A DNA stretch of 35,878 nucleotides from an uncultured Faecalibacterium sp. (GTDB lineage Bacteria > Bacillota > Clostridia > Oscillospirales > Ruminococcaceae), in NCBI GenBank assembly GCA_934526125.1, contig CAKSZU010000014.1, positions 1 to 35,878 of the forward strand, given 5' to 3'. The notes beneath the pieces are model-generated. The model was not told the DNA's origin and made no database searches. It saw only the letters and a program-made list of their open reading frames with translations. Numbering within the stretch: the first letter of the stretch is position 1; the number at the start of each line of letters is the position of its first letter. The position numbers and the translations under genes were made by a program. Below are positions 1 to 9,617 of this stretch, in pieces.

Positions 1-536
1 AGGTCAAAGCCGGCATTGCAGAACGCCGAAATGGAATGAAACAGTGCATACCAGATCCCGCGCAATCCATAATCGGCACAAAACGTCGGCAGCAGCAGTG
101 CAGCACCGACCAATTCAAACAGGGCGGTGATCCGCAGAATAAAGCCTGTCAGCCGTACGATACCGCCCATCTGTGGGGCAGCAGTAGCTTCCTGCATCGT
201 GCTGCGCTGCTTGAGGGAGATCTTTCGCCCAGAAAGCAGCGCAAAGGCAGCGCCCACTGTAATGACACCCAATCCTCCGATCTGAATCAGAAGAAGGATC
301 ACACTTTGCCCAAAAGCCGACCAGTAGCTGCCGGTATCCTGTACTACAAGACCGGTCACGCAAAGAGCAGAAGTGGAGGTAAACAGTGCCTCATGGAACG
401 GTGTGACGCACCGCTGCTGTGCAGCAACCGGAAGCATCAGAAGCAACGCGCCCACCAGATCAACTGCCGCAAAACCTGCAATAATGACCTGAAAAGAAGA
501 AAAACGGTGCCGCTTGTAACGAGGATATTGAATCAT
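1..536 (-). CDS. KtrB/TrkH-family potassium uptake channel subunit, 5' part
   Basis: The first 178 codons of an integral membrane potassium channel subunit; the gene runs off the left edge. Reading the minus strand from the ATG at 536 gives a short basic N-terminus (MIQYPRYKRHRF), a hydrophobic helix, then the first pore repeat with the family pattern FTSTSALCVTGL (about residues 52-63), another helix pair, and the start of the second pore repeat, SISAFCNAGFDL, at the edge. Pore glycines after CVT and CNA are typical of the Trk/Ktr/HKT family, which moves K+ (often with Na+) together with a cytosolic RCK subunit (KtrA/TrkA). That partner is not visible here. The ribosome binding site AAGGAG lies about 9 bases before the ATG. 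KtrB is likelier than TrkH because of the short N-terminus, but the missing C-terminal part would decide. Confidence 0.85.
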   Translation of the reverse strand, partial: MIQYPRYKRHRFSSFQVIIAGFAAVDLVGALLLMLPVAAQQRCVTPFHEALFTSTSALCVTGLVVQDTGSYWSAFGQSVILLLIQIGGLGVITVGAAFALLSGRKISLKQRSTMQEATAAPQMGGIVRLTGFILRITALFELVGAALLLPTFCADYGLRGIWYALFHSISAFCNAGFD

Positions 537-550
537 AAAAGCTCCTTTAC

Positions 551-583
551 CTATCCGTGTGCATAAAGATTAGCACGGAATAG
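551..583 (-). other. Imperfect hairpin in the ktrB-like gene leader
   Basis: CCGTG (555-559) pairs with CACGG (574-578) and CTAT (551-554) with ATAG (580-583), with one bulged base. It lies in the roughly 70-base leader between the putative promoter and the start codon. It is far too short to be a c-di-AMP (ydaO) riboswitch and has no T-run, so it may be a small regulatory or stabilising hairpin or a protein site. Confidence 0.35.
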
Positions 584-611
584 ATAAAAGAGCCGTAAAG
601 AAAATTGTAGA

Positions 612-640
612 AGTATAAAGATTCCATTAAAATTGGTCAG
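612..640 (-). promoter_or_regulatory. Putative sigma-A promoter of the ktrB-like gene
   Basis: On the minus strand CTGACC (635-640) and TATACT (612-617) are 17 bases apart, just after the terminator of the upstream small gene and about 75 bases before the start codon. The -35 box is a 4/6 match and the -10 a 5/6 match. Confidence 0.5.
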
Positions 641-648
641 CCAACGCC

Positions 649-698
649 AAAAAAAATGCTGGACAACACCAGCTCAAAAATGGTACTGTCCAGCATTC
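649..698 (-). terminator. Rho-independent terminator of the small DUF6061-like gene
   Basis: ATGCTGGACA and TGTCCAGCAT form a 10-bp perfect stem with an inner ACCA/TGGT pairing. On the minus strand the stem is followed by a run of eight T. It starts only a few bases after the stop codon of the gene ending at 701. Confidence 0.9.
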
Positions 699-700
699 AT

Positions 701-952
701 TTAGATTTCTAGCCTGTGGCTCCCGGTTACGTTTTTCAAGTATTTCTCCGGCTCACCATTGAGAATCAGGTCTGCATACGCCAGTGGGTCATTGTAGGTG
801 AGATAGTCCAGTTCAGACCTCTGTGCTATGGTAGCATCCAGCGCATCCTCGACCCCGGTACAGTCGATGGAGATTTTTCTGCCATCCCGGAGCAGCAGCT
901 CCACGCAGCCGGTGTCCATGTTGAATTTGCAGGCTCTTGCATCATACTTCAT
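701..952 (-). CDS. Small uncharacterised protein, DUF6061-like
   Basis: An 83-residue cytosolic protein with no signal peptide, membrane segment or cysteine cluster. It reads as MKYDARACKFNMDTGCVELL, then a DGRKISID segment and an acidic C-terminal half with the phrase YNDPLAYADLILNGEPE. I recognise this phrase from short conserved Firmicute proteins labelled DUF6061; their function is unknown. AGGAGG stands 8 bases before the ATG and a strong terminator follows the stop, so it is a genuine single-gene unit. It is not obviously linked to the ktrB-like gene, which has its own promoter. Composition is more AT-rich than the uvr genes nearby. Family assignment is from memory of the sequence pattern. 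Confidence 0.75.
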   Translation of the reverse strand: MKYDARACKFNMDTGCVELLLRDGRKISIDCTGVEDALDATIAQRSELDYLTYNDPLAYADLILNGEPEKYLKNVTGSHRLEI

Positions 953-1049
953 AATCTCGTCCTCCTGAAATCATTATCTGTTTTGTGTCGGCCAATCTAT
1001 GATTTCGGATTTTATCTTCCACGGACACCCATATTGAGTTTTCCGAAGA

Positions 1050-1101
1050 AAACAAATAATCCGAACCCATCTCCTATCGGAAACAAGTTCGGATTATTTT
1101 T
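1050..1101 (-). terminator. Terminator of the tRNA-Pro gene
   Basis: AAATAATCCGAAC (1054-1066) and GTTCGGATTATTT (1087-1099) form a 13-bp perfect stem with a 20-base loop. On the minus strand it begins six bases after the encoded CCA end of the tRNA and ends in TTTGTTTTC. T-rich sequence on the other side means it could work in both directions. Confidence 0.85.
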
Positions 1102-1104
1102 GTT

Positions 1105-1182
1105 TGGTCCGAGTGGCGAGAATCGAACTCACGGCCTCTTGAACCCCATTCAAGCGCGCTACCAAAACTGCGCTACACCCGG
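1105..1182 (-). tRNA. tRNA-Pro (anticodon GGG)
   Basis: The minus strand folds into a full cloverleaf of 78 bases including an encoded CCA. The acceptor is CCGGGTG/CACTCGG, the D arm GCGC/GCGC, the anticodon arm CTTGA/TCAAG with loop ATGGGGT (anticodon GGG), and the T arm GTGAG/CTCGC with loop TTCGATT. It reads proline codons CCC and probably CCT. It has its own consensus promoter and terminator, so it is transcribed alone. Confidence 0.97.
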
Positions 1183-1225
1183 ATATCGACCTCCGCTTCC
1201 CTACCGAAGCGTGGCGACAAGAGAT

Positions 1226-1254
1226 ATTATACGCATCCCACCGGGTTTTGTCAA
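1226..1254 (-). promoter_or_regulatory. Perfect consensus sigma-A promoter of tRNA-Pro
   Basis: On the minus strand TTGACA (1249-1254), 17 bases, TATAAT (1226-1231): both boxes match consensus exactly. The -10 box lies about 43 bases before the mature tRNA 5' end. This is the strongest promoter seen in the window, as expected for a stable RNA gene. Confidence 0.95.
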
Positions 1255-1319
1255 CACTTTTTTCCGATTTTTTCGGAGAAAATGTCAGGAAGTATGATTT
1301 TTCACGCAGTGACGAGGCT

Positions 1320-4188
<2,869 letters not shown>

Positions 4189-4202
<14 letters not shown>

Positions 4203-6246
4203 GGTATTTTCTCCCTCTTCTCTGTGTCTGCGCATGGTTCTGCCTGCGCTCGTTCTCGGCGTCGGAGTCCACGGTGGGGTTCTCGCCCCGGCGCAGGCGG
4301 TCGATCTGATCCCGCAGGAAAGCCGCATGCTCGAATTCCAGCAGCTTGGCGGCCTCCTTCATCTCCCGGGTCAGGCGCTCGATAGCGGCCTCCCGCTCCA
4401 GTTTGCCCATCCGGCGGGTGTTCCGCTTTGCGTTCTCGGCCTTGTCGCTGATCTCGATGCTGTCGGCAATGGCCTTGACGATGGTTTTGGGTACGATGCC
4501 GTGTTCTTCGTTGTAGGCCATCTGGATAGCACGGCGGCGCTCGGTCTCGGTGATGGCACGGTCCATGCTGTCCGTCACCTCATCCGCGTACATGATGACA
4601 AGGCCCTCGGCGTTGCGGGCGGCGCGGCCGATGGTCTGGATGAGGCTGGTCTCGCTGCGCAGGAAGCCCTCCTTGTCCGCATCAAGGATGGCCACAAGGC
4701 TCACCTCCGGCAGGTCCAGACCCTCGCGCAGGAGGTTGATGCCCACCACCACATCGATGGAGCCCAGACGCAGATCCTTGATGATCTCCATCCGCTCGAA
4801 GGTGTCCACCTCGTGGTGCATATATTTGACCTTGACCCCCTGCTCGGTCAGGAAGTCGGTCAGGTCCTCGGCCATTTTCTTGGTCAGGGTGGTCACCAGG
4901 ACCCGCTCGTTCTTCTCGGTGCGGGCATGGATCTCCCCCAGCAGATCGGTGACCTGCCCCTCCACGGGGCGCACTGAGATCAGCGGGTCCAGCAGGCCGG
5001 TGGGCCGGATGACCTGCTGGGCGATCTGGGTGCTGTTCTTCCGCTCGTACTCGCCGGGCGTTGCCGAGACGAACACCATCTGGTTCAGCTTCGACTCCGC
5101 TTCCTCGAATTTGAGGGGGCGGTTGTCAAAGGCCGACGGCAGACGGAAGCCGTACTCCACCAGCGTCTTTTTACGGGCATAATCTCCGCCGTACATGGCC
5201 CGCACCTGGGGCAGGGTCACATGGCTCTCGTCCACGAAGAGGAGAAAATCCTCCGGGAAATAATCCAGCAGAGTGGTCGGCATGGAACCGGGTGCGCGGC
5301 CGGACAGCACCGCCGAATAGTTCTCGATGCCCTTGCAGATGCCCACCTCGGTCAGCATCTCGATGTCGTAATTGGTGCGCTGCTGGATGCGCTGGGCCTC
5401 GATGAGCTTGCCCTCAGCGGTGAACTTCTTCACCTGCTCGTCGCACTCGGCGCGGATCTTCTCGATGGCGGCGGCCTTCTTCTCGGCGCTGACGATGTAG
5501 TGGCTGGCCGGGAAGATGGCCACATGCTTCACCACGTTCTGCTTGGTGCCGGTAACAGGGTTGAACTCGGTGATCCGGTCCACCTCGTCCCCGAAGAACT
5601 CCACCCGGATGGCAAGGTCGCTCATATAGGCCAGGTAGATATCCACCGTATCGCCGTGGACCCGGAACTTGTTGCGGATGAAATTGATGTCATTCCGTTC
5701 ATACTGCAGGGTGACCAGTTTCTTGCACAGGTCGTCCCGTTCCAGCTGCATCCCGGGCCGCAGGCTGATGACCATGCTGCGGTAATCGATGGGGTCGCCC
5801 AGAGAGTAGATGCAGGACACCGACGCCACGATGATGACGTCCCGCCGCTCGGAAAGAGCCGCCGTGGCCGAGTGGCGCAGCCGGTCGATCTCGTCGTTGA
5901 TGGCGCTGTCCTTCTCAATGTAGGTGTCGGTGCTTGGGATGTAGGCTTCCGGCTGGTAGTAGTCGTAGTAGGAGACAAAATACTCCACCGCGTTGTCCGG
6001 GAAGAAGGACCGGAACTCGGTGCAGAGCTGCGCCGCCAGCGTCTTGTTATGGGCCAGCACCAGCGTGGGGCGGTTGCACCGGGCAATGACATTGGCCATG
6101 GTAAAGGTCTTGCCGCTGCCGGTGACCCCCAGCAGGGTCTGGCAGCGGTCGCCCCGCTCGATGCCCTCCACCAGCTGGTCGATGGCCTGGGGCTGATCCC
6201 CCGTGGGGGCATAGTTGGAAACAAGATGGAATTTTTCCTCAGGCAT
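4189..6246 (-). CDS. uvrB: Excinuclease ABC subunit B (UvrB)
   Basis: A 685-residue damage-verifying helicase of nucleotide excision repair, cytosolic, partner of UvrA and UvrC. Visible are the N-terminal GDQPQAI motif, Walker A GVTGSGKT (residues 40-47), the beta-hairpin region with [10 protein letters not shown] (about 93-102) that clamps DNA at lesions, helicase motif II as FVDESH, the C-terminal helicase motifs ([23 protein letters not shown]) and a UVR domain near the C-terminus that contacts UvrC. Length is normal. It has its own good promoter just downstream of radC and overlaps uvrA by 14 bases. I see no GAAC-N4-GTTC LexA box before it, so SOS control is not supported by this sequence. 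Confidence 0.97.
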
Positions 6247-6288
6247 ATCCCGTGTTTCCTTTCCGTTCCGGCTTGGAACTACAAATAG

Positions 6289-6334
6289 TTGTGCTTTCGC
6301 AGTTGATTATAGCACAATCATTTTATAATGTAAA
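6289..6334 (-). promoter_or_regulatory. Sigma-A promoter of uvrBA with a flanking inverted repeat
   Basis: On the minus strand TTTACA (6329-6334), 17 bases, TATAAT (6306-6311): 11 of 12 consensus positions. A 6-bp inverted repeat, TTGTGC/GCACAA (6289-6294 and 6312-6317), brackets the -10 box and could be an operator or a chance hairpin. The promoter begins 10 bases after the radC stop codon. Confidence 0.85.
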
Positions 6335-6343
6335 CCTTCTCTT

Positions 6344-7069
6344 TCAATACGGCCGCAGCATCTCGCCGGTCCGGAAATCGTAGAACGGCAGGCGGTTCGC
6401 CTCCCGCATGGAGAAATATTCGGTCTCGGTGAGGATGATGTGGTCCCGCAGATGCACCTTGACCAGACCCAGCGCCCGGACGATGTTCTCCGTGGCCTGC
6501 AGGTCCTCCCGGGAGGGCAGGGCCATACCGTTGGGGTGGTTGTGGCAGAGTACTACACTGTCGGTGCCGCCCCGGAGCGCCGCCGACACCACGTCCTTGA
6601 TCTCCAGACTCACCCGGTCGCCGGTACCGTCCCGGAGCCAGAACAGCCCCTTGACGCGGCTGCGGCTGTCCAGTGCCGCCAGCAGCGCCCGCTCCTGCAC
6701 GGCCCCCGCAAACTGGAGCATCAGGAACTCGGCCAGCTGCTCGGTGGTCCCAAGGCTTTTCCTGCCGCCGGTCCGGGACTGGGTATAGTATCGGCTGATC
6801 TGGGGCAGAAGATGCAGCATCCGGGCGGTGGACGGGCCCACCCCCTCCACCGTCAGCAGCTCCTCCTCCGAAGCTTCCAGCACCCCGGCAAAGTCCCCGA
6901 ACCGGTCGATCAGCTGGTGGGCAAGGCCGTTGGTGTCCCGGCGGGTGTTGGTGATGTAGAGGATATATTCCAGCACCTCGTGGGGGGAAAGGCTTTCCAG
7001 CCCGTGGGCTTCCACCCGGGCGCGCATCCGCTGCCGGTGCCCCTGATGAAGGTTGTTTCCTTCTGCCAT
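6344..7069 (-). CDS. radC: RadC family JAB/MPN-domain protein
   Basis: A 241-residue protein. The N-terminal part has a helix-hairpin-helix-like segment (LLTVEGVGPSTARML, about 71-85). The C-terminal JAB1/MPN domain carries the metal-binding signature HNHP...S..D with H176, H178, S186 and D189. RadC proteins were named for DNA repair, but that role is in doubt; the family looks like a zinc-dependent hydrolase of unknown substrate. All metal ligands are intact and length is usual. AAAGGAG precedes the ATG at 7069. It lies upstream of uvrBA on the same strand with no terminator between, so some read-through into uvrBA is likely, and it diverges from the pseudouridine synthase gene. Confidence 0.92.
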   Translation of the reverse strand: MAEGNNLHQGHRQRMRARVEAHGLESLSPHEVLEYILYITNTRRDTNGLAHQLIDRFGDFAGVLEASEEELLTVEGVGPSTARMLHLLPQISRYYTQSRTGGRKSLGTTEQLAEFLMLQFAGAVQERALLAALDSRSRVKGLFWLRDGTGDRVSLEIKDVVSAALRGGTDSVVLCHNHPNGMALPSREDLQATENIVRALGLVKVHLRDHIILTETEYFSMREANRLPFYDFRTGEMLRPY

Positions 7070-7098
7070 AGCCGGTCTCCTTTGCGTTGTTACTTTCT

Positions 7099-7129
7099 TT
7101 TATAGTACCCCATTTTTGACAAAAGACAA
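7099..7129 (-). promoter_or_regulatory. Possible radC promoter
   Basis: On the minus strand TATAAA (7099-7104) has TTGTCT (7124-7129) 19 bases upstream; the spacing is long, so support is moderate. It sits back to back with the stronger plus-strand promoter at 7153-7181. Confidence 0.4.
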
Positions 7130-7152
7130 GGCTTGCGGGCAAATATTCTGCG

Positions 7153-7181
7153 TTGACTTCCGTTCCGGTGTGTTTTATTAT
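7153..7181 (+). promoter_or_regulatory. Sigma-A promoter of the RluA-type gene
   Basis: TTGACT (7153-7158), 17 bases, TATTAT (7176-7181): 10 of 12 consensus positions, about 67 bases before the start codon. Confidence 0.85.
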
Positions 7182-7247
7182 AGAGCCAGACCATTTTTCC
7201 GCGCCGCCGCGCGGGCAACGTTTTTCTGAGAAAAAGGAACTCATTCT

Positions 7248-8258
7248 ATGAAACAATACACCGCGACCGCAAACGACGAGGGTGTCCGGCTGTCCCGCTT
7301 TGTCCAGAGCGTGACCCGGGATCTTCCCACCAGCCTGCTGTACAAGAGCTTCCGCAACAAGCGGATCAAGGTCAACGGCAAAAAGGGTGCCCCGGAGGAC
7401 CGGCTGAAGGCCGGAGACCTCATCGAGCTGTACATCAACGACGAGTTTTTCCCGCCGGAGGGGGCAAAACCGGCCCCGAAGGCCCCGAAAAAGCAGCCCA
7501 GTCAGCCTAAGGTGACCGTCATCTACGAGGACGAGAACATTGCCGTCCTGTATAAGCCCACCCACCTGCTGTGCCACAGCGACCGCACCGGGGATGCCAA
7601 TCTGGTGGACGCCTTCACCCAGTATCTGGCCCAGAAGGGCGAGTATGACCCCCACGGCGAGAACCGCTTCAAGCCCGGCATCTGCAACCGGCTGGACCGG
7701 GGCACCGAGGGGCTGGTGATCGCCGCCAAGAGCTACGCCGCCCTGCGGGACATGAACGAGATCATCCGCACCGACCTGCTCAAAAAGGAATACTACACCA
7801 TCACCGTGGGCATCCCCCAGAGCGGCCGTTTCACGGCCTGGTGGGAGCACGACGAGAAGAACAACAAGGTCAGCATCCACGCCCACCAGTCCCAGGACGA
7901 GCGCCGGAAGCAGATCATCACCGACGTGGACGTCCTGCGCACCGCCGGGCCCTTTGCCCTGTGCCGGATCGGCCTTGTCACCGGCCGCACCCACCAGATC
8001 CGCGCCCATCTGGCCTATCTGGGCCGCCCGGTGCTGGGGGACATCAAATACGGCAACCGCAAGATGAACGAACGCACCGGCACCAAAACGCAGGCCCTGT
8101 GCGCCGTCCGGATCAGCTTCCTTGACATCCCGGAAGAAAACACCCTTCACTACCTCTCCGGCAAGGTCATCAAGCTGAAGGACCCGCAGATCCTGAAACA
8201 GTTCGATGCACTGGATAAAAACAAACCTGCTCATGAATCATTATTTTCTCCGCACTGA
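7248..8258 (+). CDS. RluA/RluD family RNA pseudouridine synthase
   Basis: A 336-residue enzyme that converts uridine to pseudouridine in rRNA or tRNA. An S4-like RNA-binding domain occupies about residues 13-64 (RLSRFVQ ... RIKVNGKK ... [11 protein letters not shown]), followed by a lysine/proline-rich linker (71-88). The catalytic domain has the family motif [13 protein letters not shown] with the nucleophile D150, and the C-terminal signature [20 protein letters not shown]. All catalytic features are present. Which RNA site it modifies cannot be told from sequence; several paralogues are normal in Firmicutes. Its 3' end overlaps the start of a broken GNAT gene by 26 bases, and a strong terminator follows that remnant. 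Confidence 0.92.
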   Translation: MKQYTATANDEGVRLSRFVQSVTRDLPTSLLYKSFRNKRIKVNGKKGAPEDRLKAGDLIELYINDEFFPPEGAKPAPKAPKKQPSQPKVTVIYEDENIAVLYKPTHLLCHSDRTGDANLVDAFTQYLAQKGEYDPHGENRFKPGICNRLDRGTEGLVIAAKSYAALRDMNEIIRTDLLKKEYYTITVGIPQSGRFTAWWEHDEKNNKVSIHAHQSQDERRKQIITDVDVLRTAGPFALCRIGLVTGRTHQIRAHLAYLGRPVLGDIKYGNRKMNERTGTKTQALCAVRISFLDIPEENTLHYLSGKVIKLKDPQILKQFDALDKNKPAHESLFSPH

Positions 8259-8466
8259 CCGGCTCATCCTCCGCAAATTGCGGGAAGAGGATTTTCCAGA
8301 TTATGCAGTCTACGCTGTAGATGATGAAATGTCCCGGATGATGGGGCGCGCATTGCTAAAGACGGAAGCTGACATCCGGCAGAATTTCAACTGGCTCAAA
8401 GATCATGAACCACCCGGCAGGGCGAGGTCTGGCTGCTGGACGAGCGCAGCCCCATTTTCTCGATAA
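8233..8466 (+). pseudogene. 5' remnant of a GNAT-family N-acetyltransferase gene
   Basis: From the ATG at 8233 the frame gives [20 protein letters not shown] and continues FPDYAVYAVDDEMSRMMGRA to NFNWLKDHEP, a typical N-terminus of the RimJ/RimL-like GNAT acetyltransferases. After about residue 59 similarity stops: the next 17 residues (PGRARSGC...) look like an out-of-frame tail and a TAA follows at 8464. The acetyl-CoA binding part is absent, so the product would be inactive. The remnant is more AT-rich than the pseudouridine synthase it overlaps by 26 bases. It most likely marks the edge of a deletion, together with the lower-G+C secreted protein gene next door. Confidence 0.7.
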
Positions 8467-8512
8467 GGAAAGGCCCGGACACCTTGAACAAAGTGGTGTC
8501 CGGGCCTTTTGA
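8467..8512. terminator. Bidirectional terminator after the RluA-type gene
   Basis: AAAGGCCCGGACACC (8469-8483) pairs with GGTGTCCGGGCCTTT (8495-8509), a 15-bp perfect stem with an 11-base loop, followed by T on the plus strand. Reading the minus strand it lies shortly after the stop of the secreted-protein gene, so it can serve both sides. Confidence 0.9.
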
Positions 8513-8531
8513 TTTGGATTCTGTACTCGGG

Positions 8532-9422
8532 TCAGTTCTGTGCAGTCGCCAGACGTCCTTCCTGTTTTCCTCCTGCAATGTAGTGTTCATAATACTTCAC
8601 ATTATCATTGCCAAAGAGTGCTGCCAGATCAGGATTGTTTGCCTTATATGCGGCAAGGTCAAACTCCTTGCTGCCTTGACGGCCCTCAGCCATACCGCTA
8701 TGCACAAAGTGTTCCAGATATTTGTGTGCGTCATCGCCAAAAGCTGGGATCAAATCCTGGTTATACTCGCGATATTCCTTGTAATTGTAGACATCCGCAT
8801 ACAGTCTCTGCATTTCCTCGTAGGATTTATTCTGGAACGTTCTTCCAGCATTCACCATAGTAATGCCAGAACCCGATATCGTCTGCTTGGAGCCATCCAT
8901 AAAAGTAACAACGATTTTAGTAAGTGCAATATGATCCACATTCCAGTTATACCACATGCACTCGAAATAGGCTTCCTCGTTCAAAAGGCAGTTGTTGACT
9001 TCTTCTGCTGTCAAATAGACATCATGATAGTCCCTGTCATATACATAAGGACACCCTTCACTATCTGTATGGACCGTGTAGCACTGTCCATTCATGACAA
9101 CAACACCAGCAGAATAACTTGATTTTTCAAGATTTGAGCTGAAAGGTGCAACCGGTCCTGTGATTTCCCCGTAAGTATATCTCTGACCAATTTCGCACCG
9201 TACCACATCATTCACCGCATTATACGGGGTCATATAGAAATCCACATACTTCAGCTGTTTTCCTGTATTGTTACGATAATAAACCGTCGGCGACACTCCT
9301 CCAGCTGAGTTCATATCAAACGTAATAAATGCTTGAATTCCCGGTTTTGCAGCAAAGGTCGGCAGTGCAGCCAAAACACATAGCACGGCTGTAGCCAGCA
9401 GCGCAGCAAACTTCTTTTTCAT
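8532..9422 (-). CDS. Secreted protein with two tandem NPDL-FG-EGR repeats
   Basis: A 296-residue exported protein of unknown function. A clear signal peptide (MKKKF, hydrophobic core, cleavage likely after FAA at 25) is followed by a domain rich in aromatic residues and beta-type segments (about 26-200), which I do not recognise. Two copies of a repeat of about 37 residues close the protein (213-248 and 254-290), with the pattern Y..N.DL...FG.D...Y.EH....G..EGR. I recall such repeats from other secreted proteins of gut Clostridia, where they sit at cell-surface protein ends. There is no LPXTG motif or membrane anchor. GGAGGAGG stands 8 bases before the ATG. It is a single-gene unit with its own promoter. 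G+C is visibly below that of its neighbours, which suggests transfer. Confidence 0.85.
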   Translation of the reverse strand: MKKKFAALLATAVLCVLAALPTFAAKPGIQAFITFDMNSAGGVSPTVYYRNNTGKQLKYVDFYMTPYNAVNDVVRCEIGQRYTYGEITGPVAPFSSNLEKSSYSAGVVVMNGQCYTVHTDSEGCPYVYDRDYHDVYLTAEEVNNCLLNEEAYFECMWYNWNVDHIALTKIVVTFMDGSKQTISGSGITMVNAGRTFQNKSYEEMQRLYADVYNYKEYREYNQDLIPAFGDDAHKYLEHFVHSGMAEGRQGSKEFDLAAYKANNPDLAALFGNDNVKYYEHYIAGGKQEGRLATAQN

Positions 9423-9465
9423 TGCTCATTCCTCCTCCATGCCAGAATCCGACATGTTTTTTGTA

Positions 9466-9495
9466 AGTATAACTCTTTGCACTTTTCAATTTCAA
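9466..9495 (-). promoter_or_regulatory. Sigma-A promoter of the secreted-protein gene
   Basis: On the minus strand TTGAAA (9490-9495), 18 bases, TATACT (9466-9471), about 43 bases before the start codon. Confidence 0.75.
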
Positions 9496-9551
9496 GGTTT
9501 TCCTTTAATTTTAGGCATTTTGTACTTTTTCTTGGTAAAAATCACAACAAC

Positions 9552-9598
9552 AAAAAGCCCTGTACAGACCATGGAACGTCTGCACAGGGCTTTGGTTT
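9552..9598 (-). terminator. Terminator of the activase/dehydratase-like operon
   Basis: AAAGCCCTGT...ACAGGGCTTT (9554-9593) with an additional CAGAC/GTCTG inner pairing forms a long stem. On the minus strand it is followed by TTGTTGTTG after a TTTTT start, and it lies about 24 bases after the stop at 9618. Confidence 0.88.
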
Positions 9599-9617
9599 TA
9601 TTTTACAGGGGGGCAGA

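Noticed and set aside
537..648. c-di-AMP riboswitch before the ktrB-like gene
   Set aside because: Only about 70 bases of leader, without the conserved riboswitch core.
4203..4328. A longer uvrA start upstream of the TTG
   Set aside because: The extra 42 residues lie in the uvrB frame-shifted sequence and do not resemble UvrA N-termini.
6250..6290. LexA box before uvrB (GTTCC-N5-GGAAC seen)
   Set aside because: Orientation and spacing differ from the Firmicute GAAC-N4-GTTC consensus; likely a chance hairpin.
8411..8466. Continuation of the GNAT gene by frameshift
   Set aside because: No other frame downstream resembles the rest of a GNAT domain before the terminator; the gene is truncated, not merely shifted.
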